This document shows, one piece after another, positions 1 through 7,674 of a stretch of 64,000 bases of DNA. Source of the stretch: JAJDTQ01 sp963422385 (GTDB taxonomy: Bacteria > Desulfobacterota > Binatia > UBA9968 > JAJDTQ01); contig OY729432.1 in NCBI GenBank assembly GCA_963422385.1, positions 2,604,001-2,668,000 on the forward strand. Direction: 5' to 3'. Numbering within the stretch: the stretch's first letter is position 1; each line of letters begins with the position of its first letter. The notes beneath the pieces are model-generated. The model did not search any database, was not told the origin of the DNA, and worked only from the letters and a program-made list of their open reading frames with translations. A program made the position numbers and the translations under genes.

Positions 1-894
1 CTCCACGTCGCCCCCGCAGGGTCCCTGGCGCATGGCCAGCAGAAGATGTCGGGCGGCGTGCCGCCGCCGGGCACCGGCCCGTTCAAGTTCAAGTCGTGGA
101 CCCCCGGACAAGAGCTGCACGTACTCCGTCATGACGAGTACCGGGGCGGCGCCGCCGGACTCAGGCTCCTGGTCTTCAATACCGATTCGGCGCCCGCGTC
201 CGACCCGCGGGTTCGGCGGGCCATTGCCCTTTCGTTGGACAAGGACGCGATCATGAACGAAGCCACGTTCGGATTGGGCGTCCCCGTGCTGACCTGGGGA
301 GTGGCGGATAGCGACTGGGAGAAGTCCATCGGCTTCAAGTGGAAGCGGAACGTTGCCGAGGCCAGGCGCCTGCTCAAGGAAGCCGGCTACTCGGGCCAAG
401 CCATCACCCTGGGGGCCACCCGGGGTCAAGGCGACCCATGGACCGAGCCCATCATGCGCCAGGCGGCCGAAGCGGGCATCAAGTTCTCGCTCCAGAACCT
501 CGGCGGCGCCGAGCTCATCAAGAAGACCATCGACGGTGAGCTGCACGTTTCCGTCTACGGCGGCGGCGTGGGCGAGCCGCTGGTGGCCAACGTGCAACAC
601 CTCGGCTGCACCGAAGGCAAGGTGGGCGTCAGCAACGTTGCCAACTACTGCACGCCGGAGCTCGAGAAATGGGTGACCCGGTACATGGAAGAGCCGGACC
701 GGGCCAAGCGCCTGGAGATCTGGAAGAAGATGGCACGGGCATACTTCGTCGATGAAGTGGTCCACTACATCGTCGGGTGGTCCAATATCCGGAACTACGT
801 CTGGCGTCACGAGGTGAAGAACTGGGAGCGGGGGCCGACGCAGGAATACTGGCACGCCAAGGGCGGCCTCTGGCGAACCTGGCTGGAGCCGTAA
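1..894 (+). CDS. ABC transporter solute-binding protein, family 5 (partial, C-terminal part)
   Basis: The frame is open from the first base and ends with TAA at 892-894, so about 297 C-terminal residues are present and the start lies outside the window. A GTGPFKFKSW motif followed by a tract with PRVRRAIALSLDKDAIM is typical of the peptide/opine/nickel-type (SBP_bac_5) periplasmic binding proteins, which deliver oligopeptides or other solutes to an inner-membrane permease. No permease or ATPase gene follows; the next gene is an amidohydrolase on the same strand about 100 bases downstream. The substrate cannot be inferred. The family call is secure, the specificity is not. Confidence 0.85.
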   Translation, partial: LHVAPAGSLAHGQQKMSGGVPPPGTGPFKFKSWTPGQELHVLRHDEYRGGAAGLRLLVFNTDSAPASDPRVRRAIALSLDKDAIMNEATFGLGVPVLTWGVADSDWEKSIGFKWKRNVAEARRLLKEAGYSGQAITLGATRGQGDPWTEPIMRQAAEAGIKFSLQNLGGAELIKKTIDGELHVSVYGGGVGEPLVANVQHLGCTEGKVGVSNVANYCTPELEKWVTRYMEEPDRAKRLEIWKKMARAYFVDEVVHYIVGWSNIRNYVWRHEVKNWERGPTQEYWHAKGGLWRTWLEP

Positions 895-998
895 GGTCCG
901 TAAGGGTCCGGATTGACACGGACCTGGGGCCGAGAGTACATTCGGTTCCCGGTTTGGAACGGGAAACCGATTGGGCTCGACTGGAGGGCCGGAGGCCT

Positions 999-2201
999 AT
1001 GGCAACGTTAAAGATGAAATACGGCGTCATATCCGCGGATGATCACATCCAGGAGGCGCCCGATGTCTGGACCAACAGGATGTCCAGGGCCAGGTTCGGC
1101 GACGACATTCCCCACATCGTGGAGCTGCCGGACGGCACCCAGACCTGGTCCCTGGGCGGGAACACCAGGGGATTCGGCGGCCTGGCCCGGGTTTCGGGCG
1201 TCAACCCCGGCGTGAAGAGGTGGGACGATGTGCCTCCTTCCACATACGTGGTTTCGGAGCGTTCGAAGGTACTGGATCAGGAGGAGCTGGACGCGTCGGT
1301 GCTGTTCCCCAACATCATCGGCATCACCAACCAGAACTTCCAGAAGGAGGGCAGCGAGGCGTTCCGTCTGGCCTGCATCCAGGCCTACAACGACTGGCTT
1401 ATCGACGAGTGGCAAGACGTCTCACCCCGGTTCATTGCCCAGTGCGTCGCGCCCATGTGGGACGTGGACCTGTGCGTGGCCGAGATCCATCGCGCGGTGA
1501 ACCGCGGCCACAAGGCGCTGGTCTGGCACGGCGCCCCCCACGTCCTGGGGCTCAAGCACTTCAACGATCCCTACTGGTATCCGGTTTTTCAGGCGTGCTG
1601 CGACCTGGACGTGCCTGTCTGCCTTCACTCCACCGCGCTCCCCGCCCTGCCGTCCTGGGATTCACTGGAGGCGCGCTCCAGGCTCGCTCTCGGTGTCTCC
1701 ATGACCTTCGTGAGCCACATGGAGATCGTATCCAACATCCTTTACTCCGGCGTGTTCGAGAAGTTCCCCAAGCTCAAGACCATCAGCGTGGAGAGTGGCG
1801 TGGGCTGGCTGCCGTACCTGCTGGAGGAGCTGGACCACGAGTTCGAGGAGCGCAAGGTGGCCGAGAACACGACCCTCACGCGGAAGCCAAGCGATGTCTT
1901 CCGAACCAACATGTGGAGCACCTTCTGGCATGAGCGCCACGGCATCCGGAGCCGCGACGAGATCGGCGTGGACAAGATCATGTACTCGGTGGACTACCCT
2001 CACGGCACCACCACGTGGCCCGAGTCGGTGTGGTGCCGGACCCACTCGCTGCAGGACGTCACGTCGGCGGAAGAGCGCAAGATGATCCTGATGGACAACG
2101 CCATCGGGCTTTACAAGCTCGACGTGGACGAATCCGCGATCCACCAGCCCCTTTATCGGCCGGGCCCCGTCACTGTCGGACCGCGTCCCAGGGCTGCATA
2201 G
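999..2201 (+). CDS. amidohydrolase-2 family metal-dependent hydrolase
   Basis: This 400-residue protein begins at ATG 999 just after a GGAGG stretch; the next in-frame ATG is at 1014. The N-terminus SADDHIQE is the metal-binding D-x-H segment of the amidohydrolase-2 (TIM-barrel) superfamily. Later blocks include CLHST, an SGVGWLPYLLEELD stretch and the C-terminal metal-ligand region YSVDYPHGTTTWP. These enzymes hydrolyse or decarboxylate cyclic or aromatic substrates in the cytoplasm. A substrate-binding protein gene precedes it and a transporter follows, so a role in taking up and breaking down an organic acid is plausible but inferred. Confidence 0.85.
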   Translation: MATLKMKYGVISADDHIQEAPDVWTNRMSRARFGDDIPHIVELPDGTQTWSLGGNTRGFGGLARVSGVNPGVKRWDDVPPSTYVVSERSKVLDQEELDASVLFPNIIGITNQNFQKEGSEAFRLACIQAYNDWLIDEWQDVSPRFIAQCVAPMWDVDLCVAEIHRAVNRGHKALVWHGAPHVLGLKHFNDPYWYPVFQACCDLDVPVCLHSTALPALPSWDSLEARSRLALGVSMTFVSHMEIVSNILYSGVFEKFPKLKTISVESGVGWLPYLLEELDHEFEERKVAENTTLTRKPSDVFRTNMWSTFWHERHGIRSRDEIGVDKIMYSVDYPHGTTTWPESVWCRTHSLQDVTSAEERKMILMDNAIGLYKLDVDESAIHQPLYRPGPVTVGPRPRAA

Positions 2202-2238
2202 CGCCGGACGCGGACACGGGCGGGTTTGAAACCAGCCC

Positions 2239-2652
2239 CTACACGGGGTCGCCGTAGGTCATCAGCTCGATCAGGTTGTCGTCCGGGTCGCGGAAGTACA
2301 GGCTGGTGCCGATCCCTTGGGAGCCCGTGCGGGCCACGGGACCGGAGATCACGGGAACCCCGGCCTGCCCGAGGAAGTCCCGGGCTTCCTGCACGGTTCC
2401 TTCCCACCGCAGACAGAAGTCCGCGCCTCCCGTGGCGTAGTTGGGGGCGTGGGTCGGACTCTCGGTCTCGTAGCGGTCCACCACGTAAAGGTTCACCTTC
2501 TGCGTCTCGCTGATGCGGATGATCGGCCGCTTCCCGCGCCCGCCGGGGCGTTCTTGCCAGCCGGCGTCGAGGCCGATCCTGCGGTAGAAGGCGAAGGTCT
2601 CTTCCAGGTCCTTGACCACCAGGACCCAATGATCAATGGCTGCGATACCCAT
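2239..2652 (-). CDS. VOC (glyoxalase/bleomycin-resistance fold) protein
   Basis: This 137-residue single-domain protein begins IDHWVLVVKDLEETFAFYRR, the usual first beta-alpha-beta unit of vicinal-oxygen-chelate proteins. It ends with SLYFRDPDDNLIELMTYG, carrying the DPDxNxIEL signature whose Glu is a metal ligand in this family. The first His and last Glu ligands are both visible. It lies convergent to the amidohydrolase and divergent from the transporter gene. The family includes lactoylglutathione lyases, dioxygenases and resistance proteins; the sequence does not allow a choice between them. Confidence 0.85.
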   Translation of the reverse strand: MGIAAIDHWVLVVKDLEETFAFYRRIGLDAGWQERPGGRGKRPIIRISETQKVNLYVVDRYETESPTHAPNYATGGADFCLRWEGTVQEARDFLGQAGVPVISGPVARTGSQGIGTSLYFRDPDDNLIELMTYGDPV

Positions 2653-2759
2653 GGTCCGTCCTCATCCGGTAGATTCCGACAGGTTGCTGCTTGCAGACTC
2701 CCGTGACGCAGGACGGAACCTTAGGGGAATCAGACCGGAATTTCAAGGGAGAAAAACCC

Positions 2760-4793
2760 ATGTGGGAAGCGGGCCTCAGCGCGGTTGAGAACATCTTCGG
2801 TTGCCCGTGTTTCGCTGACCTGATCCCGCGGAGCCTGTCCTTCCTGTTCCTCGGCGTCGTCATGGGCCTCTCCCTGGGCGCCATTCCGGGGCTCGGAGGG
2901 CTCGTGGGGCTCGCCATCCTCCTCCCGTTCACGCTGGATCTGGACACCCTGAACGCGTTCGCGGTCATGATCGGGCTCATCTCGGTTACGAGCACCTCGG
3001 ACACCATCCCGTCGGTGCTGTTCGGAGTCCCGGGGACTGCCGCGTCGCAGGCCACCATCCTGGACGGGCATCCCATGGCCAGGCGGGGAGAGGCCGGCCG
3101 GGCCTTCGGCGCCGCCTACATGGCGTCCGCTATCGGAGGGCTCTTCGGCGCGTTGATACTCGCCGTCTCCATCCCGGTTCTCCGTCCCATCGTGCTCGCG
3201 TTCAGTGCTCCCGAGTTTTTCATGATGGGCATGCTGGGCATCTCCATGGTGGCGGTGCTGAGCGGCAGCGCTCCCATCAAGGGGCTGGTGGTGGGCGCGT
3301 TGGGGCTCATGGCGGGCATGGTCGGCATGGACTACCAGGTGGGGGAGATGCGCTGGACCTTCGGCCAGCTCTACCTCTGGGAAGGGGTTCCACTGGTGCC
3401 CGTTGCCCTGGGCATCTTCGCCATCCCGGAGATGGTGGACTTGGTGATCCGGGGCACCCGCATCGCCGACGTCCCCAAGGATACATTGCGGGGCGTGACC
3501 GTGGGTATCCGCGACGCCTTCCGTCACTGGTTCCTGGTGCTGCGGTCCAGTGCCGTGGGGGTCTGGGTCGGCGCCACGCCGGGCCTCGGCGGGGCGGTGG
3601 TGGACTGGTTCGCCTACGGTCACGCGGTGCAGACGGAGCGCGGCGCGCGAGATTCCTTCGGCACGGGCGACGTCCGCGGCGTCATCGCGCCGGAGAGCGC
3701 CAACAACGCCAAGGAGGGCGGCTCGCTGATCCCGACCCTGGCCTTCGGGGTGCCCGGCAGCGCCGCCATGGCGATTCTACTCGGGGTATTCCTGATTCAG
3801 GGGATCAGCCCGGGTCCGGACATGCTCACCAGGCACCTGGACGTCACCTATACCATGGTCTGGAGCATCGCCATCGCCAACATCTTCGGCACCGGACTGT
3901 GCCTGCTCCTGACCAATTCCCTGGCCCGACTCGCCAACGTCCGGGTGCACCTGTTGGCGCCGTTGGTGATCGTCGTGGTGTTTCTGGCCGCGTTCCAGGC
4001 CAAGCGGCACTACGGTGACCTGCTGCTGCTGCTGTCGTTCGGCCTTCTGGGATGGCTCATGAAGCGCTTCGGCTGGCCCAGGCCCCCGCTCATCCTGGGG
4101 CTGGTGCTCAGCAGCGTGCTGGAGAACTACTTCTTCATCGCCGCCAGCCACTACGGCGTGAGCTGGCTCGGACGTCCCATCGTCCTGGTCATAGGCGCGC
4201 TCATCGTCGCCAGCCTGACGTACGGCCGCAAGTGGGGGCAGCCGGGGGTGGCGCGGGAGGTCTCCGTTCCCAAGGCTTCCGCGCCCCTCCGGTTCCGCCT
4301 CGGCGTGCCGGCCGCGTTCACCTTCGGCATCCTTCTGCTGTTGCTCGGCGGCGTGGTCACCGCCCACGGGTGGCCGGACCAGGCCCGGCTCTTCCCGCTG
4401 GTCATCGGGTCGTCGGCGGTGTTTACGTGCGCGGTGCAGTTGGCGCTGGATCTGTTCCGCGGCCCGGTGGAAGGCGCCGCGCGGATCATGGACCTGGAAG
4501 CGGAACGCGGCGTCCCCGGCCACCTCGTTGTCCGCCGCGCCGCGGACACCTTCGGTTGGATCGTGGGGCTCCTGACGTCCATCTGGGTCATGGGCTTCCT
4601 GCCGAGCGTGCCCCTCTTCATGTGGCTGTATCTGGCGTTCCGGGCTCGTGCCCGGTGGCCGCTTTGCCTGGGCTACACGGCCGTGGCGCTGGCGGTTCTC
4701 CTGGGCGTATTTCACTACACCCTCCACATCCCCTGGCCACAGGGGATTGTCGCGGGTCCGCAGGAGATGGTGCTGCAGTGGCTGGGGGGTTAG
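2760..4793 (+). CDS. tripartite tricarboxylate-type transporter, TctA fused to TctB
   Basis: I chose ATG 2760, with a purine-rich AAGGGAG upstream, over an open-frame start at 2691 because the family begins close to this point. The first ~500 residues are TctA, the large inner-membrane permease: an N-terminal PGLGGLVGLAILLPFT motif, its repeat PGLGGAVVDWFAYGHAVQ in the second half, and the conserved SANNAKEGG-SLIPTLAFGVPGS block. The last ~150 residues hold about four hydrophobic segments matching the small TctB subunit, so the two subunits are fused here. A TctC binding protein is not adjacent. The likely cargo is a carboxylate, matching the catabolic enzymes around it. Confidence 0.88.
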   Translation: MWEAGLSAVENIFGCPCFADLIPRSLSFLFLGVVMGLSLGAIPGLGGLVGLAILLPFTLDLDTLNAFAVMIGLISVTSTSDTIPSVLFGVPGTAASQATILDGHPMARRGEAGRAFGAAYMASAIGGLFGALILAVSIPVLRPIVLAFSAPEFFMMGMLGISMVAVLSGSAPIKGLVVGALGLMAGMVGMDYQVGEMRWTFGQLYLWEGVPLVPVALGIFAIPEMVDLVIRGTRIADVPKDTLRGVTVGIRDAFRHWFLVLRSSAVGVWVGATPGLGGAVVDWFAYGHAVQTERGARDSFGTGDVRGVIAPESANNAKEGGSLIPTLAFGVPGSAAMAILLGVFLIQGISPGPDMLTRHLDVTYTMVWSIAIANIFGTGLCLLLTNSLARLANVRVHLLAPLVIVVVFLAAFQAKRHYGDLLLLLSFGLLGWLMKRFGWPRPPLILGLVLSSVLENYFFIAASHYGVSWLGRPIVLVIGALIVASLTYGRKWGQPGVAREVSVPKASAPLRFRLGVPAAFTFGILLLLLGGVVTAHGWPDQARLFPLVIGSSAVFTCAVQLALDLFRGPVEGAARIMDLEAERGVPGHLVVRRAADTFGWIVGLLTSIWVMGFLPSVPLFMWLYLAFRARARWPLCLGYTAVALAVLLGVFHYTLHIPWPQGIVAGPQEMVLQWLGG

Positions 4794-4844
4794 CGGTACT
4801 CCCTTTCCGTCACGGGTGCGAAAACGGCGAAAGGACTCGAATCC

Positions 4845-4870
4845 GTCATTCCCGCGGAAGCGGGAATCCA
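4845..4870. repeat. short intergenic palindrome (GTCATTCCCGC-type)
   Basis: A perfect 8-bp inverted repeat, ATTCCCGC then GCGGGAAT with a GGAA loop, lies in the standard context gtc...cca. Elements of this form are dispersed in many Gram-negative genomes as REP-like or MITE-derived hairpins. It sits about 50 bases after the TctA-TctB stop and could also act as a weak transcription stop. The rest of the 333-base gap (4794-5126) up to the next gene shows no coding or structured signal that I can support. Confidence 0.7.
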
Positions 4871-5126
4871 GGGGCGGCGGGATCTACGGCCGTTGGCTCG
4901 CGATGAATCCCCGGAGCTCTTCGTTGAATTCCCATCGACGCCGACTGCACCATGGCCGCGACCATCAGTCACGCCATCGGCGGCCCCTCGCGCCGCGTTC
5001 CCGGTGGCAAAGCATCCCGTTCTTCGTTAACAAGGGCTCCAATGGAGGTGTCCATCACAGGCCCATGAGAACCCTTCATGCAATCAGGAGCTTCGGTGAC
5101 GGGGCCGCTGGGTCCGGGAGAGTTTC

Positions 5127-6824
5127 ATGATCACGGCGCACAGGAAGATCTGCGAGGTCCTCGCCGAGGCACGGGTGGACTTCGTCTTCGGCATACCGGG
5201 CGGCAGCGCCATGCGCATCTTCGATTCGCTGTCCCGATACGCGGACCGGGTGCGGCCGATCCTGGTGCGGCACGAGCAGGCCGCGTCGGTGATGGCGGAC
5301 ATCTACGGTCGCCTCACTGGAAAGCCGGGAGTCGTCCTGGGTCAGGGGGCATTCGTCGGCGCCAACGCCATATTCGGTACCCTGGAGGCCCATCTCGCAG
5401 GCTCACCCATGGTGGTGATGGCGGACACCACGGAGGGCGGCGACTTCTCGCTGAACCCCAGGAATGCCAGCGGCTGGGGCCACTATGGCGCGTTCGACCT
5501 GAAGAACCTGTTTTCCGGTATCACCAAGTTCTCGGTCCTGGCTGCCACTCCCAAGGAAGCGGTGCTCGGCCTTCAGATGGCCATCAAGCACGCCACCACC
5601 GGGCGCCACGGACCCGCCGCGGTGATCATGCGCCAGGCGGCCATCGGCGGCGAGCTGGATCCGGACAAACCGCCCCGGGTTCATCCCACCGAACACTGGC
5701 TCCGGAAGTCGCCGACCCTGCCGGCGGTGGCGGAGCTGGTCTCGGCCATCGAGCTGCTTGAGGCGGCGCAACGGCCGGTCATCATTGCCGGCAACGGCGT
5801 CCATGCGGCGAAGGCATACGACGAGCTGGCGGCCGTGGCCGAGCTCCTGGGAAGCCCGGTGGCCACCACCTACAACGGCAAGAGCGCACTTCGCGAAGAC
5901 CACCCATTGGCCCTCGGCATGATGGGCCGGTACGGGCAGCCGGTGGCCAACAGCGTGGTACGGGAAGCGGACACGATTCTCGTGGTGGGGTCGCGGTTGG
6001 CCCCCAACGATACCAACAGCGAGCTGCTCATCGACGGCGGCAGGCAGAAGCTCATCCAGATCGACATCGAGCCCAGAAATGCCGGCTGGTCCTATCCGGT
6101 GGCGGTTTCGCTCATCGGCGACGCCAAAGCGGTGTTGAAGCAACTGCTGCAGATGGGCGGGGAGGGCCTTCAAAGGAAGAGCCGGCAGACGGCGGTTGCG
6201 CCGCTCGAGGAGCGCAAGCGCGCGGAGCGATTCTTCGAGAATCCCGCGCTGTACTCCGGTGCCGTGCCGATCATGCCCCAGCGGTTGGTCAAGGATCTCA
6301 ACGAAGCGCTGGATCCGGAGACCATCGTCACCCTCGACGCCGGCAGCAACCGGGTGTGGATGGCCCACTACTACCAGACCAGGGCGCCGGGGACCCTGTT
6401 CGTGCCCGGCGGTCTCGCCGGCATGGGCTGGGGCGCTCCGGCCGCGGTGGGCGCCAAGCTGGTGTATCCGGACCGGCCGGTGGTGAGCGTGAGCGGCGAC
6501 GGCGGGTTCTCCATGTCGGTGCACGTCATCGCCACCGCGGTGCAGTACGATCTGCCCGTCGTGTTCGTGGTGATGAACAACTCGGGCCTGGGCATGATTG
6601 CCACCGGCGATCAGGGCGGCGATTCACCGGCGGAGTTCAGCGATACCGACTTTGCCGCGGTGGCTCGGGGATTCGGCGCCGAGGGCCTGACGGTTGAGAA
6701 CCCCGCCGAGATTCAGGACGCGGTGAAGGAAGCGGTGCGAAAGGGGAGGCCCACGGTGGTCGACGTGATGACGGACGGCACGGAGGGTCTCAGGAGCGTC
6801 ACCAGCGGCGGTACCGTGGGCTGA
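5127..6824 (+). CDS. thiamine-diphosphate-dependent enzyme (acetolactate synthase / benzoylformate decarboxylase-like)
   Basis: The 565-residue protein has the three-domain layout of this family. The N-terminal PYR domain carries FGIPGGSAMRIF and the catalytic Glu in VRHEQAASVMAD. The central domain carries VIIAGNGVHAA. The C-terminal PP domain carries VSGDGGFSM followed ~27 residues later by MNNSGLGM, the GDG-(N25)-NN ThDP/Mg site. Such enzymes decarboxylate 2-oxo acids or ligate them. There is no regulatory subunit next door, so a decarboxylase or lyase is at least as likely as a true acetolactate synthase. The gene ends 30 bases before the left end of the prophage and is intact. Confidence 0.88.
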   Translation: MITAHRKICEVLAEARVDFVFGIPGGSAMRIFDSLSRYADRVRPILVRHEQAASVMADIYGRLTGKPGVVLGQGAFVGANAIFGTLEAHLAGSPMVVMADTTEGGDFSLNPRNASGWGHYGAFDLKNLFSGITKFSVLAATPKEAVLGLQMAIKHATTGRHGPAAVIMRQAAIGGELDPDKPPRVHPTEHWLRKSPTLPAVAELVSAIELLEAAQRPVIIAGNGVHAAKAYDELAAVAELLGSPVATTYNGKSALREDHPLALGMMGRYGQPVANSVVREADTILVVGSRLAPNDTNSELLIDGGRQKLIQIDIEPRNAGWSYPVAVSLIGDAKAVLKQLLQMGGEGLQRKSRQTAVAPLEERKRAERFFENPALYSGAVPIMPQRLVKDLNEALDPETIVTLDAGSNRVWMAHYYQTRAPGTLFVPGGLAGMGWGAPAAVGAKLVYPDRPVVSVSGDGGFSMSVHVIATAVQYDLPVVFVVMNNSGLGMIATGDQGGDSPAEFSDTDFAAVARGFGAEGLTVENPAEIQDAVKEAVRKGRPTVVDVMTDGTEGLRSVTSGGTVG

Positions 6825-6854
6825 CGCGTTCGGCGGCGAGCTGTAGCGCCATCA

Positions 6855-6909
6855 GACTAGAGGAATGCGAAAGATGGGGTGGCTATTATTGCGAAAGACG
6901 TTGTGCAGG
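6855..6909. repeat. left terminal inverted repeat of the prophage
   Basis: This matches the reverse complement of 37383-37436 with about four mismatches and one single-base gap. Both ends contain TGCGAAAGATGGG and then TGGCTATTATTGCGAAAGA, so TTGCGAAAGA-like boxes occur twice, 24 bases apart. That pattern suggests paired binding sites for a Mu-type transposase (inferred). The outermost shared bases are GACTAGAGG; an alternative element end is the TGCG at 6866, which would give Mu-like TG...CA termini. Inside both ends there is a TTGA-N5-TCAA palindrome (near 6942-6953 and 37365-37378). Confidence 0.8.
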
Positions 6910-6963
6910 TTGGGGTCCGTGAGAGCTGAGTCAACACGGTGTTGAAATAATCAAGATGGGAGC

Positions 6964-7046
6964 GGAATCAAATGGAAGGACACGGAATCATGCGGAAGGG
7001 AGGTGGAATCAAGTGGAAGGGAGGTGGAACCAGGTGGAACGGGGGG
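6964..7046. repeat. four tandem copies of a ~20-bp GGAATCA...GGAAGG unit
   Basis: Units starting at 6964, 6984, 7005 and 7026 share GGAATCA(A)-(T/G)GGAAGG-(G)AGGT with scattered changes. They fill most of the gap between the left terminal repeat and the first phage gene. Possible roles are a binding array for a phage protein (packaging start or transposition enhancer) or simple slippage; the sequence does not decide. The rest of 6825-7157 is non-coding. Confidence 0.65.
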
Positions 7047-7157
7047 ATGAGGGTTCAATAGGCTTGATGGCTTGAGGGATGCGATTGCGCGGTCCGTGTG
7101 CGGTCGCAGGGGCTGACTTCCGGGGGGCGTTCGGGGGCTGGAATCAAGGGGGGCGAA

Positions 7158-7670
7158 TCAGTCGGTTTCGTCTTCGTAGAGGCGAAAGAAGTCGCGGAAC
7201 AGGGGATCGTTTTTGGCGTCGATGAACGCCTGTTCGAGAGGCGAGGGCAGGCCGGCTTCCCGGAGGGCGTCGAGGCCTTCGGGGGAGAGCTGCGGGAAGG
7301 TCTTGTAGAGTTCATCGCGGTCCATGGCGGCGATCTTGTGGTAGGGGTGGTCAGGGTCCAGGAGCAGGTTTCGAGTGTGGTCCTGGCTGGCCATCTTTTC
7401 GGCCATGCGCTCGAGCCCGGCCAAGCGGCAGACGAGATGTTCGAGGATGTCGATCTCCCTGCGCTCGGGGTCGACGGCGATCTCCCATCTTTTGTTGAAG
7501 CCGTCGGTGTAGTCCTCGATCTCCTTCTTCTCGGCGGGGGTCATGGCCTCATAGACTTGGCGCGCCTCGACCAAGTCCTTTTCTTCGCGTTCCCTGTCCT
7601 TGGCGAACTCCTTGCGGGCGATCGCGATCAGTTCCTCGTCAGTCAACTCATCTATGTTGTGTATTTCCAC
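7158..7670 (-). CDS. hypothetical phage protein
   Basis: This 170-residue, strongly charged protein starts MEIHNIDELTDEELIAIA and is the last gene of the leftward head operon, five bases after the minor head gene. The N-terminal half is predicted to be long helices rich in Glu, Lys and Arg; the C-terminal half has DPDHPYHKIAAMDRDELYKT. I recognise no family. The position, tightly coupled to the fused head/ADP-ribosyltransferase gene, makes it a candidate partner such as a chaperone or immunity protein, but that is inference only. Confidence 0.6.
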   Translation of the reverse strand: MEIHNIDELTDEELIAIARKEFAKDREREEKDLVEARQVYEAMTPAEKKEIEDYTDGFNKRWEIAVDPERREIDILEHLVCRLAGLERMAEKMASQDHTRNLLLDPDHPYHKIAAMDRDELYKTFPQLSPEGLDALREAGLPSPLEQAFIDAKNDPLFRDFFRLYEDETD

Positions 7671-7674
7671 TGGC

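Noticed and set aside
2730..3623. 297-codon minus-strand frame over the transporter gene
   Set aside because: Antisense shadow of TctA: His/Arg/Pro-rich, no family features, and the plus strand has all transporter motifs.
4160..4621. several 100-300-codon minus-strand frames
   Set aside because: Expected by chance in GC-rich DNA opposite long genes; no motif.
5403..6524. 373-codon minus-strand frame
   Set aside because: Antisense to the ThDP enzyme with arginine/histidine-rich sequence and no motif.
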